55,061 nucleotides of DNA from an uncultured Acidobacteriota bacterium (lineage in GTDB: Bacteria; Acidobacteriota; Blastocatellia; Pyrinomonadales; Pyrinomonadaceae). The stretch lies in assembly GCA_937871585.1 (NCBI GenBank), contig CALMPJ010000195.1, forward strand, positions 1 through 55,061. The letters are read 5' to 3'. The translations under genes were made by a program, and so were the position numbers. The notes beneath the pieces are model-generated. The model made no database searches. It had not been told where the DNA came from and saw nothing but the letters and a program-made list of their open reading frames with translations. Shown one piece after another: positions 8,918-18,658 of this stretch (positions are counted from its first letter, which is position 1; each line of letters starts with the position of its first letter).

Positions 8918-9351
8918 CCTGCCTGGGCGGCGGCGATCTGGGCTTGAACAGTTTTTAGCCATTCTTGGGTTTGTTTGACCTGTTCGGCTCCGTTTGGCTG
9001 GTCCATGATGACCTTTTCGAGGCTGGCGAGAGCTTCGGGATTTTGCCACATCGTGCGAAGGTCGCTAAGGATCGGCTCGATCTTTGCGAAGACCATGATG
9101 TGTTCGCCGTTGGTCTTGCGGAACATTTCGGCGTCGATCGCGCCTTCGACAACCAATGCGGCTGCCATGTCCCAATAGGAAACGACCATGCGGACGTAGG
9201 CTCCGTGCTCCTGGTCCATCATCGTCGCCATGTATTCCTCGGCGGTCGTCGGGTTAAAAAAGAACATCCAATCGCGAGCCTTTCGCATTGTGGCTTCGCG
9301 GCGCAGGTCATATAGTTTTAGAATTAGTTCGGCAGATTCTGCTTTGCTCAT
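8914..9351 (-). CDS. Hypothetical helical protein
   Basis: 145 residues, family not recognised. Predicted mainly alpha-helical, no signal peptide or membrane segment, ending in an Ala/Gln-rich helix (VQAQIAAAQAG). The start is supported by a GAGAGG-type ribosome binding site about 10 bp upstream of the ATG at 9351. Convergent with the oxidoreductase (4-bp overlap) and divergent from the serine hydrolase across 93 bp. Probably a cytoplasmic protein of unknown role. Confidence 0.7.
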   Translation of the reverse strand: MSKAESAELILKLYDLRREATMRKARDWMFFFNPTTAEEYMATMMDQEHGAYVRMVVSYWDMAAALVVEGAIDAEMFRKTNGEHIMVFAKIEPILSDLRTMWQNPEALASLEKVIMDQPNGAEQVKQTQEWLKTVQAQIAAAQAG

Positions 9352-9444
9352 AGTAAATTACCTCTCACTGAAATTTAGAGCTTAAGTCTATTTCCGCCAA
9401 AATGTGATGTCAATTATCACGAAAGCAAAGTTAATAGTTACATA

Positions 9445-10560
9445 ATGTCGAACACTATCGATCAGTTTCTTTCGGAACGCATTGCCGCGGGCGACTTCCC
9501 TTCGGCAGTCTATTTGGTTGCTGAAAACGGTGAGATCAAGCTGCAAAATGCTCGCGGCAATGCCGTCGTCGAGCCTCAGCAGATCGCGGCGACGGTCGAT
9601 ACGATCTACGATCTCGCGAGCCTGACGAAAGTTCTCGTAACAGGTTTGCTCTGCGCCAAGCTGCTCGAAAATGGCGTTATCTCGCTCGACACACGCCCAA
9701 GAGAATTGCTCGGGCACGTTCGCCGCTCAGACAGCACGCTGCGGCATTTGGTCTCGCACGATTCAGGGCTGCCCGCGTGGCGGCCGTTCTATTTGCTCGT
9801 CGAGAACCGCGAAGAAATTCTCGGCGAGATCCTCAAAATGCCTGTCGATAAAGGTGAGCAAAAGGTTGTTTACAGCGACCTGAATTTCCTAAAACTGACG
9901 TTTCTGATCGAATCTATTTACGGCAAGCCTATTGACGAAGTCGCTATCGATGAGATCATCAAGCCGCTCGGTCTCGCGAACACATTCTTCTCGCCACCGT
10001 TCGAACTGCGTTCGAGAATTGCCGCAAGCGAACACGGAAATGCGTTCGAGAAGCTGACATGTATCGCGGAGAAGTTCCTCGATCCAACCGACACGGCGAC
10101 GATCGCGAGCAAGTTCAGGTCAGACGTGATCTGGGGCGAGGTTCACGACGGTAATGCCTATTTCATGGACGGAGCTTCGGGCCACGCCGGGCTGTTTGGT
10201 ACAGCCGAAGATGTGCTGAAGATCGCGATGCAGTTCTTGCCGAATCACACTTCGCTGCTGAAACCTGAGACCTGTGAACTCTTTGACACTAATTTCACGC
10301 CGGGAATGAACGAACATCGATCGTTTGCCTTCCAATTGGCATCGACTCCTGAATCCACGGCCGGTTCACATCTGTCGCCGCAAAGCTTTGGCCATCTTGG
10401 ATTTACGGGCACGAGCCTTTGGATCGATCCGATGAGCGAACGCGTATTTATTCTGCTTACGAATCGAACTCACAACCGCACATTACCGTTCGAGAATATC
10501 AATGCTGTCAGGCGGCGATTTCATGATCTCGCGAGCGAGGCGCTGGACCAAAATAATTAG
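9445..10560 (+). CDS. Serine hydrolase, beta-lactamase/esterase family
   Basis: 371 residues, beta-lactamase (class C-like) fold. The nucleophile motif is S59-L-T-K62, the second motif Y143-S-D145, and the third region is HLGFTGTSLW near residue 312. No signal peptide is visible, which favours a cytoplasmic esterase or amidase-like role over a periplasmic beta-lactamase (inference). It stands 61 bp upstream of the VWA-protein gene in the same direction. Confidence 0.85.
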   Translation: MSNTIDQFLSERIAAGDFPSAVYLVAENGEIKLQNARGNAVVEPQQIAATVDTIYDLASLTKVLVTGLLCAKLLENGVISLDTRPRELLGHVRRSDSTLRHLVSHDSGLPAWRPFYLLVENREEILGEILKMPVDKGEQKVVYSDLNFLKLTFLIESIYGKPIDEVAIDEIIKPLGLANTFFSPPFELRSRIAASEHGNAFEKLTCIAEKFLDPTDTATIASKFRSDVIWGEVHDGNAYFMDGASGHAGLFGTAEDVLKIAMQFLPNHTSLLKPETCELFDTNFTPGMNEHRSFAFQLASTPESTAGSHLSPQSFGHLGFTGTSLWIDPMSERVFILLTNRTHNRTLPFENINAVRRRFHDLASEALDQNN

Positions 10561-10594
10561 CAACGAAACTGTTTAACAGACAATCATAACGGGC

Positions 10595-10612
10595 GCATTT
10601 CGTGAAAAATGC
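10595..10612 (+). promoter_or_regulatory. Small hairpin in the VWA-gene leader
   Basis: GCATTT (10595-10600) and AAATGC (10607-10612) form a stem that can extend by further pairs, ending about 10 bp before the ATG at 10622. It could modulate translation start; it has no T-tract. Weak call. Confidence 0.3.
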
Positions 10613-10621
10613 ACCAAGGTT

Positions 10622-11833
10622 ATGAAAACGTTGATCGCTACACTTTTGGGAATGTTCGCTGTTTCCGCAGGCGTTTTTGCTCAGACAAATACGACGGTTC
10701 GCCCGCGTGTTGCGGTCACACCGACGCCGCCTGTCATTCAAAATGATTCGCGTTCACAACAGAACGGCCCGCCGACATTGATCGGCGGCAATCGTCCAAA
10801 ACCGGCACCGACGGCAACGCCACAAAATGACGACGAGAACGAGGTCATCAAGGTCGAGACCGAGCTTGTTACGATGCCCGCATCGGTTCTGGATAAAGAC
10901 GGCCGATTCATTTCGGGATTGACGCAGCGGGATTTTCAAATATTCGAGAATGGCGTTCAGCAGCAGGTGGAGCATTTCCAATCGGTGGAAACGCCGTTCA
11001 CGGTGATATTGCTGATCGACGTGAGCCCTTCTACCGAGTTCGCTATCGATCAGATCCAGGATGCGGCGATCGCATTCGTCGACCAGCTTCGGCCAAAAGA
11101 TCGTGTGATGGTCGTCGCATTTGACGAGAATATTCACGTGCTGAGTCCGGTGACAAACAACCGATATCAATTGTACGACGCGATACGTTCGGCGCAATTC
11201 GGCAACGGCACCAGCCTCTACGAAGCCGTCGATGAGGTCATCGAGCAGCAGCTTCGTTACATTCAGGGTCGAAAGGCTGTCGTGCTATTCACCGATGGCG
11301 TTGATACGACCTCGCGCCGCGCCAATTACCAAAGCACCGTTGCGGCGACCGAAGAGGTCGATGCACTTTTCTACACAGTTCGCTACGACACTTCAGATCG
11401 TTTTGCCGGCCAGACGCAGCCGCAGCAGCAGCCTCGCGGCGGCAATCGTCGCGGCAATAATCGCGTAACTCTCGGCGATATTCTCGGTGCGATCTTGACC
11501 GGCGGCAACGTACAAATGGGCGGAGGCGGCGGCTCAGGAGCCAGTAAGTCGGAATACGAAACAGGCCGTCGCTATCTCGAAACAATATCCACCAACAGCG
11601 GCGGGCGCCATTTCGAGGCGACAACTCTCACAAATCTAAATGCTGCATTTGGCGGCATCGCTGAGGAATTGAGGCGTCAGTATTCGCTTGGATATTATCC
11701 GACAAAGGTTGGAACTGTCGGCGAACGTAAACAGATAAAGGTACGAGTGATGCGTCCGAATGTCGTTGTTAGAGCAAAGACGTTCTACATCGTCGGAAAG
11801 ACCGATCAGAATCGAATGGCCGGAACTAGATGA
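10622..11833 (+). CDS. Secreted VWA-domain protein, acidobacterial type
   Basis: 403 residues with a signal peptide (cleavage likely after FAQ near residue 21), a Pro/Thr-rich linker, then a region about 75-120 with [20 protein letters not shown] and [13 protein letters not shown] typical of the VWFA-related proteins that are expanded in Acidobacteria. The von Willebrand A domain carries the metal-binding DVSPS motif near residue 132. A Gln/Gly-rich insertion (about 260-310) interrupts the domain before the C-terminal part. Probably exported and involved in protein binding or adhesion. The last 8 bp overlap the convergent glgC. Confidence 0.88.
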   Translation: MKTLIATLLGMFAVSAGVFAQTNTTVRPRVAVTPTPPVIQNDSRSQQNGPPTLIGGNRPKPAPTATPQNDDENEVIKVETELVTMPASVLDKDGRFISGLTQRDFQIFENGVQQQVEHFQSVETPFTVILLIDVSPSTEFAIDQIQDAAIAFVDQLRPKDRVMVVAFDENIHVLSPVTNNRYQLYDAIRSAQFGNGTSLYEAVDEVIEQQLRYIQGRKAVVLFTDGVDTTSRRANYQSTVAATEEVDALFYTVRYDTSDRFAGQTQPQQQPRGGNRRGNNRVTLGDILGAILTGGNVQMGGGGGSGASKSEYETGRRYLETISTNSGGRHFEATTLTNLNAAFGGIAEELRRQYSLGYYPTKVGTVGERKQIKVRVMRPNVVVRAKTFYIVGKTDQNRMAGTR

Positions 11834-13121
11834 CGGTTCCGTCCGGTATCATCGCATTTTTCGGAATGATGATGATGCCTTCGCGAATGTAGTACGAGCG
11901 GTCAGGCGAATCGAAATTCGTCTGGCCGTCCTTGTTTATGAGCTGAACATTCTTGCCAATACGCACATTCTTATCAACGATCGCACGTTTGATAACGGTT
12001 CCTTCGTCCACGCCGATGTGCGGCACGCCTCGAGAACTGTTGGATCGTATCTCTTCAAATGTCTCAAAAATATCCGAGCCCATAATGATCGAATCTTCGA
12101 TCTCAACGCCTTTGTCGATACGGCTTCGCAGACCGATGATCGAGTTTCGAGCCTTTACGCCGTTTAGAATGCAGCCCTCGGAGACCATCGAATTGTCGAT
12201 GTCGCAAATGTGCACCTTCGACGGCGGCAGATAGCGGCTGCGAGTATAGATCGGAGCCGAAGCGTCGAAGAAGTTGAATTTCGGTATCGGCGACGCAAGG
12301 TCGAGGTTTGCCTCATAGAACGCACGGATCGTACCGATATCTTCCCAATAGTCCTTGAACAAATGAGCCTGAACCGAATATTTCTCGATCGCTCCGGGAA
12401 TTATCTCTTTACCAAAATCGACCCACGATTCGTCCTCGCGAAGCAATTCAACCAGCTTGGCATAATTGAAAACATAAATTCCCATAGACGCGAGGAACGG
12501 ACGCGAAGCTGCTTCGTCGGCAGTCAAACCGAAGTTTGTCGTGTCAACACGCATCGCGTTGAGTGCGTCACCTTTCGGCTTTTCTTTGAACTCGACGATC
12601 TCACCGTCCTTGTTCGTTTTCAACAGCCCAAACTCGCCTGCTTCGTCTTCGCGACAAGGGATCACGGAAACCGTCAGGTCGGCATTTGTAGAAAAATGCC
12701 GGTCGAGAAACTTCCGATAATCCATTCGATAAAGATGGTCGCCGGACAAGATGAGCAGCGTATCGACCTTCCAGTCGCGAAGATGCGGCAGCATCTGACG
12801 AACAGCATCGGCGGTGCCCTGAAACCACTCAGGATTGTCCTTTGTCTGCTCAGCGGCCAACACTTCGACAAAACCCGACGAAAAGCTTGAGAAACGATAT
12901 GTCGTGGAAATGTGGCGATTTAGCGATGCGGAATTGTATTGCGTGAGGACGAATATCTGCGTGATCTCAGAGTTGATGCAGTTCGACACGGGAACGTCGA
13001 TCAAGCGGTATTTACCGCCAAGCGGAACCGCAGGTTTCGAACGCTCACCAGTCAATGGAAACAACCGCGAACCGGCTCCGCCGCCCAAGATCACTGCAAC
13101 AACATTGTCGTATCGTCCCAT
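11826..13121 (-). CDS. glgC: Glucose-1-phosphate adenylyltransferase
   Basis: Makes ADP-glucose from glucose-1-phosphate and ATP, the first committed step of glycogen synthesis. 431 residues, normal length. The N-terminal nucleotidyltransferase domain shows [12 protein letters not shown] and [19 protein letters not shown], then [11 protein letters not shown]; the C-terminal left-handed beta-helix with hexapeptide repeats follows from about residue 300. Stands alone, divergent from mtgA; the 92 bp between them consist of one inverted repeat (13125-13209). The GH15 gene at 33749 may act on the glycogen made here (inference). Confidence 0.95.
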   Translation of the reverse strand: MGRYDNVVAVILGGGAGSRLFPLTGERSKPAVPLGGKYRLIDVPVSNCINSEITQIFVLTQYNSASLNRHISTTYRFSSFSSGFVEVLAAEQTKDNPEWFQGTADAVRQMLPHLRDWKVDTLLILSGDHLYRMDYRKFLDRHFSTNADLTVSVIPCREDEAGEFGLLKTNKDGEIVEFKEKPKGDALNAMRVDTTNFGLTADEAASRPFLASMGIYVFNYAKLVELLREDESWVDFGKEIIPGAIEKYSVQAHLFKDYWEDIGTIRAFYEANLDLASPIPKFNFFDASAPIYTRSRYLPPSKVHICDIDNSMVSEGCILNGVKARNSIIGLRSRIDKGVEIEDSIIMGSDIFETFEEIRSNSSRGVPHIGVDEGTVIKRAIVDKNVRIGKNVQLINKDGQTNFDSPDRSYYIREGIIIIPKNAMIPDGTVI

Positions 13122-13124
13122 ATA

Positions 13125-13209
13125 TAGTGAATAGTGATAAGTGATAAGTGATAAGTCAAGAACACAGATTCCTCTTGACTATTCCCTATTCACTATTCAC
13201 TATTCACTA
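13125..13209. repeat. 37-bp inverted heptamer repeat filling a divergent promoter region
   Basis: Arms 13125-13161 and 13173-13209 match at about 30 of 37 positions, with an 11-nt loop. The left arm is built of AGTGATA heptamers, the right arm of TTCACTA heptamers. It occupies almost the whole 92-bp space between glgC and mtgA, so the promoters must lie in or overlap it. Confidence 0.85.
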
Positions 13210-13213
13210 GTAG

Positions 13214-14017
13214 ATGTGGTACTGGATAAAAATGGCCGTTCTGGTCTTTCTCGGTGCAGGGCTGTTGTGGCTGGCGTACGAGATCATCACGTTTCCGAGC
13301 ATTTCGAAACTTCAGACCGAGAATCCAACTACGACATCGATGATCGAATATCGTCTTTCGCAAGCTCGTGACGAAGGCCGCGAACAGCGCAAGGCAATGA
13401 TCTGGACGCCGATCGAACAGATCAGTCCGCATCTGCATCGAGCCGTGCTTGCCGGCGAAGACGCACGATTTTTTGAGCATAACGGATTCGATTGGGACGC
13501 TATCCAAGCTGCGTGGGACGAAGCGGTAGAAGAAGGCAAGAAAGAAGACAAGGCTGAGTGTGAGGCCGAATCAAAGGCCGCGAATACGCCAAAGAAAGAC
13601 TGCATGCCCTCAGAAGAAGATTGGATACCTTCGCTGCCGAGCTTCAAACGCGGCGCCTCGACCGTTACGCAGCAGCTTGCGAAAAATCTATATCTTTCCG
13701 AAGACCGCAACTTCCTTCGCAAAGGCCGTGAGGCCGCATACACCTACTTTCTTGAACGCCAGCTATCCAAAAAACGCATTCTCGAGATCTACCTCAACGT
13801 CATCGAATGGGGCGACGGCATCTATGGTGCCGAGGCTGCGTCTCGCAATTATTTCAAGAAAAGTGCGTCGGACCTTACCAAAGACGAAGCCGCTTTTCTC
13901 TCGGCAATGATACCTTCGCCGCTCAATGTCTTTAATCCGCAAAAGAACCGCAAACGCGTCGTTCGCCGCCAGCGGGCGATACTTCGCGGGATGAATTCGA
14001 TCAAACTCGCCTACTAA
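13214..14017 (+). CDS. mtgA: Monofunctional peptidoglycan transglycosylase
   Basis: 267 residues, one N-terminal membrane anchor (about 7-25), then a GT51 domain that polymerises lipid II into glycan strands in the periplasm. The catalytic Glu lies in AVLAGEDARFFEHNGFDW, followed by GASTVTQQLAKNLYLS, then KKRILEIYLNVIEWGDGIYG and the EAAFLSAMIPSP end. An acidic/basic insertion of about 40 residues (EEGKKEDKAECEAESKAANT and following) separates the first two motifs and is not usual in MtgA. Confidence 0.93.
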   Translation: MWYWIKMAVLVFLGAGLLWLAYEIITFPSISKLQTENPTTTSMIEYRLSQARDEGREQRKAMIWTPIEQISPHLHRAVLAGEDARFFEHNGFDWDAIQAAWDEAVEEGKKEDKAECEAESKAANTPKKDCMPSEEDWIPSLPSFKRGASTVTQQLAKNLYLSEDRNFLRKGREAAYTYFLERQLSKKRILEIYLNVIEWGDGIYGAEAASRNYFKKSASDLTKDEAAFLSAMIPSPLNVFNPQKNRKRVVRRQRAILRGMNSIKLAY

Positions 14018-14100
14018 GTTTCGCGATTCCCGACACTTAGGCTAATATATCCACGTTCCACTATTAACCTAATTTTCGACCTGAGGGAGAACTGTATCTA

Positions 14101-15042
14101 ATGGCTGATTCCGAAAAACTTTCGGCAAAAGAGATCATTGCCGCTGTTATCGTCATCATTCTGTTCGCCATCGGCATTTATATGTCCGTCGGCTACTATT
14201 CGAGCGAGGCTAAACCGGCCGAGGTCACCGTTTCCGACAAAGGTGCAAAAGCGGAGAACCATGCGGAAATATTCATGCGCGTCGCATCGATCGATCCGAT
14301 CAAGGGTGATGCAAACGTACGCATCGAGATCACGCCGCACGGAAATTTGACTAACGAAGTCGGTGAATTGACCAGCGACTTTCGGCTCTACGTCCCAAGT
14401 TCGAACGGTAAGATCGAGATCGATTTTAAGAAAGGAAAGACGTTCACGCCGACCGAAGCCGTACTAAATATGTATGGCAACGCCGCCGATTATCCGTTTG
14501 ATAGCCACAAAGCAGATTTCTATTTATACCTCGAACGCGTTGCCGCCGAAAAGAAGGACGCTCCAAAACCGGCTCCGGCCGCTGACGGTGACGAAGACGA
14601 CAAACCAAAGGTCGAGGAACCTGAGGCGGGCGAAGTTCCGCTCGATGTAAGCTTTTTCGGCAACATTCCGGGCTACAGGATAAAGGTCGAAAACTCGACA
14701 CATAGCGACGAAAGTCTCGTCGAAGGCATGATCACCGTTGAAAGGTCGAGCACGACAGTAGCGTTCTCGTTGTTTATCGGCGCATTGATGTGGGGACTTT
14801 CGCTTGCGGTTCTGTTTTTGGTCTTAAGCCTGATAATTCGCGGACGCAAGATCGAGATCGCAATGTTCTCATTTATGGCGGCGTTGCTGTTCGCGTTCTA
14901 CAGCGTTCGCGGCAGCCAGCCAAATGTGCCGCCGATCGGAACTTTGTTCGACTTTATCTTCTTCTTCTGGGCCGAAGCATTGGTTGCGCTCTGTTTGGTC
15001 TTGGCAGTATTCGTTTGGGTGTTCCGAACACCGAAGGCCTAA
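14101..15042 (+). CDS. DUF4436-like membrane protein
   Basis: 313 residues. One helix near the N-terminus (about 11-31), a large extracytoplasmic domain (about 35-215) with YPFDSHKADFYLYLE, and three helices at the C-terminus (about 220-305), the layout of DUF4436 proteins, whose function is unknown. A Lys/Pro/Glu-rich linker lies near residue 155-180. It ends 11 bp before the lipoprotein gene, so the two probably form an operon. Confidence 0.7.
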   Translation: MADSEKLSAKEIIAAVIVIILFAIGIYMSVGYYSSEAKPAEVTVSDKGAKAENHAEIFMRVASIDPIKGDANVRIEITPHGNLTNEVGELTSDFRLYVPSSNGKIEIDFKKGKTFTPTEAVLNMYGNAADYPFDSHKADFYLYLERVAAEKKDAPKPAPAADGDEDDKPKVEEPEAGEVPLDVSFFGNIPGYRIKVENSTHSDESLVEGMITVERSSTTVAFSLFIGALMWGLSLAVLFLVLSLIIRGRKIEIAMFSFMAALLFAFYSVRGSQPNVPPIGTLFDFIFFFWAEALVALCLVLAVFVWVFRTPKA

Positions 15043-15053
15043 GGTAGAACATT

Positions 15054-15695
15054 ATGAAAACAGCACTTACACTTGGAATGATCTGTCTTGCACTGTCGTT
15101 TTGCGGCCTGCAGGAACGCCTGCAAAGCTTGACCGGCGGCGGCAACTCAAACTCGGCAAGCACAAATTCAAACAGTTCGAGCACCTCGTCATCTTCCGGC
15201 GACAAGGTCGAGGTGGCAAAGCCTTCGTCGGCACAGCAGGCGATCATCGACGCCGGAACCGAGACAAAATGGGACGAGCAAGGCATCTCGTGGCGTCTGC
15301 CGTCGGGATTCAAAAAGCAGAATGTCGGCAAGGAACAGTTCTTTTATATGGGCCCTGACAATTCGTCGCTGATCGTTTCGATCTCGGTGATGCCGGACAG
15401 CTTTCCGATGGACACGAGCATGAAGGCATACCATGAGCAGGCTCTACAGCAGCTCAAGAATGGCAAATATGAATCGGTGAAGATGGTCGAGATCGATGGT
15501 GTTTCGGGCGTGCAGTTTACCGAAGCTTCGCCTGAGAAATCAGACGATATTCGTCGTCATCAGTGGATCGGCTATCGCAGTTATCTCGGCCAGAAACAGC
15601 AGGTGAACATGATCACTTCAACGCGCGGCAACAATTTCAGCAAGCACGCTGATGAGTTCGTCGCGATCGTTTATTCTGCGAAGTTTACGAAATAA
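15054..15695 (+). CDS. Putative lipoprotein, unknown function
   Basis: 213 residues. Signal peptide with a lipobox-like end (LALSFC, Cys17), then a Ser/Asn/Thr tether of about 30 residues, then a globular domain of about 150 residues containing WRLPSGFKK and FFYMGPDNSSLIVSI, resembling the sandwich domains of small lipoproteins that sense or bind ligands. No family assigned. Co-directional with the DUF4436-like gene and likely displayed on the same membrane face. Confidence 0.65.
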   Translation: MKTALTLGMICLALSFCGLQERLQSLTGGGNSNSASTNSNSSSTSSSSGDKVEVAKPSSAQQAIIDAGTETKWDEQGISWRLPSGFKKQNVGKEQFFYMGPDNSSLIVSISVMPDSFPMDTSMKAYHEQALQQLKNGKYESVKMVEIDGVSGVQFTEASPEKSDDIRRHQWIGYRSYLGQKQQVNMITSTRGNNFSKHADEFVAIVYSAKFTK

Positions 15696-15702
15696 GCTTT
15701 AA

Positions 15703-16362
15703 CTATTCGGTATCAAGTTCGTACACAAACTCGTCAGGAGTTGCATCGGTCTTGATGCCGAAAAGCCTTACGTTGAGAAATGCGGGCATGAACTTGGTCT
15801 TCGCACTTTCTTTCGAGTAGATTCGCGACGGAAATTCGTAGTCCGTCGCTATCACATCAAATCCCATTTTCGTACCAAACAATCCGTTCATAGCCTCGCG
15901 GCTAAATCGAAAGTAGTCGTAAGGTGCCGCGTGGATCGGATACGCTTGGTGCGTTTGAATAAAGACCGCACCGCCGATGCGGAGCGTCCTCATTATTTGA
16001 TGTGCGGCTAGGTGAGGATATTTGAAATGCTCAAATGACGAGCACGAAATGATGACATCAAAACTCTCGTCGCCAAGTTTGTCGGCAAGTTCGTGAACAT
16101 CGACAACGATGTCGACATCCTGACCTGCAGATATATCAGCACCCAAGAACTCGCCAGCGTTCGGAACTAACTCACGGTGCATGCTAGTTCGCTCGTCGTA
16201 AAGCCGCTTTGTGCCTAGTTCCAGAACACGTGGAGAACTCATTTCTCTGACGGCTTCTGCGAATTCAGCTAAAACATTCGAATCGCCCGCCATCGACCTA
16301 AGCATACTCTTACGTTTCAAGAGATACTTGATCCTTTGCTTCAGCTCATCGGTACGTTCCAT
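15703..16362 (-). CDS. Class I SAM-dependent methyltransferase
   Basis: 219 residues. Methyltransferase_11-like fold: PRVLELGTKRLYDER as motif I, a second acidic residue in LGADIS, then DESFDVIISCSSFEHF and LRIGGAVFIQTHQ. The substrate is unknown; HAAPYDYFRFS is often seen in methyltransferases of glycan clusters. The start codon shares one base with the tdk stop codon, so it is translationally coupled to tdk. Confidence 0.8.
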   Translation of the reverse strand: MERTDELKQRIKYLLKRKSMLRSMAGDSNVLAEFAEAVREMSSPRVLELGTKRLYDERTSMHRELVPNAGEFLGADISAGQDVDIVVDVHELADKLGDESFDVIISCSSFEHFKYPHLAAHQIMRTLRIGGAVFIQTHQAYPIHAAPYDYFRFSREAMNGLFGTKMGFDVIATDYEFPSRIYSKESAKTKFMPAFLNVRLFGIKTDATPDEFVYELDTE

Positions 16363-16982
16363 TATTCAAGGCTCGTAGGCGTATCTGAATGCGGCACAAA
16401 GCATATACGGCATCTTGCTTCATACTTGTCCGACGCTCCGACTTCGACACGCGCATCAGATTCGACAGTACGCTGCGAATAATTCGCGGTACCGCCGCAT
16501 TTCACACAGATCGCGTGAGTTTTGGTGATGAATTCGGCAATCGACAAAAGCTGCGGCATCGGTTCGAATGGTTTGCCGGTGTAGTCCTGGTCGAGTCCGG
16601 CAACTATTACGCGTTTTCCCGATCGTGCCAATTCGTTCACGGCTTCGATGATCGGCATATCAAAGAATTGACCTTCGTCGATCCCAACTACCTGAACGTC
16701 GTCAACGATCGCGGCAAGCATCTCGGCCGTATTGCTGACCGGTATCGAATCGTGCTTGTGACCTGAGTGCGATGCGATCTGTTCGACCGAATAGCGGGCG
16801 TCGATCACTGGCTTGAACACTTGTACCTTTTGCCGCGCAATTCGCGCACGATTCAGCCGGCGTATCAGCTCTTCGCTTTTTCCTGAAAACATCGAACCGA
16901 CGATCACTTCGATCCAGCCGGCACCATTCTGACGTGACTTGCGGCGCTCTTCGGTGTTGTCGAACGCAAACTCTTCAACCAT
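16362..16982 (-). CDS. tdk: Thymidine kinase
   Basis: 206 residues, type II thymidine kinase. Phosphorylates thymidine to dTMP in the salvage pathway. P-loop [15 protein letters not shown] near residue 30, the catalytic region [10 protein letters not shown], and zinc-binding Cys pairs in ICVKCGG and CRICF. The N-terminus is about 20 residues longer than usual; a start further in is possible. Last but one gene of the minus-strand run starting at eno. Confidence 0.93.
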   Translation of the reverse strand: MVEEFAFDNTEERRKSRQNGAGWIEVIVGSMFSGKSEELIRRLNRARIARQKVQVFKPVIDARYSVEQIASHSGHKHDSIPVSNTAEMLAAIVDDVQVVGIDEGQFFDMPIIEAVNELARSGKRVIVAGLDQDYTGKPFEPMPQLLSIAEFITKTHAICVKCGGTANYSQRTVESDARVEVGASDKYEARCRICFVPHSDTPTSLE

Positions 16983-17055
16983 AACTCTCTCGCTGAAATT
17001 GCGGAAAGATGATTATAAGCGAATCGCGTGGAGAGCGAAAATTAGCTGCTACAGA

Positions 17056-18597
17056 TTATTGAACAATGAGACTGTGGCCCGTCATCTCCTGCGGAATAGC
17101 GGTGCCGTATAGTGACAAAAGCGTTGGAGCGATGTCTGCAAGCGAGCCTTCGCGTCGGAGATTTAGACCGTTCAGTTCGGTCGAAACGATGCTAAACGGC
17201 ACAGCGTTATCGGTGCCCATTCGCTTTGCTCCGCCGCTGTCGCGATCGGTCACAGACTCGCAGTTCCCGTGCGACGACGTGATAACTGACACGCCGCCGA
17301 GTTCGTGAACTTTCTCGACAATGCCGCCAAGACACGTGTCGATGAACTGAGCAGCCTCGATCGCTTTCGCATATGAGCCAGCCTCAGCGGCCAGCCCCGC
17401 GGCAGGAAGATTGATTACGAAAAGCCCGCCATTGCTCGATTCCATCATTCGCATTGCTTTGTCGGCTAGCTTAAAACTCTGCGATTCAGGATGGCTGTCG
17501 ATCGTGGCCGATGGCGAGACGGGCACCAGAACCTGCTGCTCGCTCGCGTGCTGAACCTCATCGCCGCCGTTGAAAAAATACGTCAGATGCGGAAATCGCT
17601 CGTTCTGCGTGATCTTGTAATTTGTAATTCCTGCGTCGGCCAATGCCTCAATGAGGACGTTCCCGTTAGTTCGAGAATGAAATGCGACCGGCAACGAAAA
17701 CGCCGCGTCGTATTCCGTCAGGCAAACGGCATTCACATCAGGCTTGCCCAAAGCTGCCGCGTCAGGCACAGCAAGGCTGCGTACAAGCTGCCGCGTTGCC
17801 TCGGGCCGATGATTGAAAAAGATCACCGAATCACCATCACTAATGCGAGCGACCGGAACGTCCGGCTCAGATTCAAGGACAACAGGCGAAACGAATTCGT
17901 CAGAAATGCCTCGCAAGAACGAATTGCGGATCGCCGTCATTGCGTCGGTCGTGCGTTCGCCTTCGCCGTGGACGAGCATGGTAAATGCCCTTGCCGTGCG
18001 TTCCCAGTTGCCGCCGCCGTCCATCGCGAAATAACGACCGCAAAGCGTCGCTACACGACCGATCCCTATGTCGGCAAGCTTGATCTCAAGCGCCTCGACG
18101 TAGATGTCTGCGGTTCGCGGACTGACGTCAACGCCGTCAAGTATCGCGTGTATGAACACATCGCTAAGGCCGGCGTTCTTTGCCATTCGCAGAAGTTCGT
18201 ACAGGCTGTTCATCGATGAATGAACGCCTGCGTCACTCAACATTCCGATCAGATGCAGTGGTTTGCCATTGTCGCGAGCAGTATTTATCGCCGATAACAA
18301 TATCTCGTTCTTTGCAAACTCGCCGCTTCGGATGGCTTGTTCGATCTCAAAAACATCCGAATGAGCAGCACGACCGGTGCCGATGCTGAGATGGCCGACC
18401 TCAGCGTTGCCGGCGCTTCCCTTTGCCAAACCAACAGCTTCGCCCGACGCCTCGAGCATCACGGTCGGAAAACTCGCAACGATCGTATCAAAATTCGGCG
18501 TGTTGGCCGCCGCAATGGCGTTGCCTTCGTCAGACGCAGAATGGCCCCAGCCATCGAGTATGACCAGAGCAACAGGTTTGTCGTGCGGAAATGTCAT
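17056..18597 (-). CDS. GpmI-like protein with degenerate active site (possible pseudoenzyme)
   Basis: 513 residues, colinear with 2,3-bisphosphoglycerate-independent phosphoglycerate mutase (VILDGWG, EGNAIAAANTPN, then LADIAPTLLSLYG and EMTGHSL at the end). Known iPGM uses two Mn ions and a phospho-Ser. Here Asp15 is kept, but the catalytic Ser of GNSEVGH is Ala65; the Asp and His of the D-M-V-G-H motif align to Gly401 and Glu405; the A-D-H-G-N motif reads S-S-H-G-N (Asp to Ser442, His443 kept); the His of the last H-T-x-N motif is Gly461. Substrate-binding GRD reads GVD and MDR reads MDG. The frame is intact, so it is probably expressed but unlikely to be a normal mutase. Lies downstream of eno on the same strand. 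Confidence 0.8.
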   Translation of the reverse strand: MTFPHDKPVALVILDGWGHSASDEGNAIAAANTPNFDTIVASFPTVMLEASGEAVGLAKGSAGNAEVGHLSIGTGRAAHSDVFEIEQAIRSGEFAKNEILLSAINTARDNGKPLHLIGMLSDAGVHSSMNSLYELLRMAKNAGLSDVFIHAILDGVDVSPRTADIYVEALEIKLADIGIGRVATLCGRYFAMDGGGNWERTARAFTMLVHGEGERTTDAMTAIRNSFLRGISDEFVSPVVLESEPDVPVARISDGDSVIFFNHRPEATRQLVRSLAVPDAAALGKPDVNAVCLTEYDAAFSLPVAFHSRTNGNVLIEALADAGITNYKITQNERFPHLTYFFNGGDEVQHASEQQVLVPVSPSATIDSHPESQSFKLADKAMRMMESSNGGLFVINLPAAGLAAEAGSYAKAIEAAQFIDTCLGGIVEKVHELGGVSVITSSHGNCESVTDRDSGGAKRMGTDNAVPFSIVSTELNGLNLRREGSLADIAPTLLSLYGTAIPQEMTGHSLIVQ

Positions 18598-18658
18598 CAG
18601 AGACGTGAACTAACTATCTGATTATAGCGAATTGCGGTAACGCGAATCTACGATTTTT

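Noticed and set aside
13141..13371. 76-residue frame across the glgC-mtgA spacer
   Set aside because: It runs through the heptamer inverted repeat and overlaps mtgA in another frame; no protein features.
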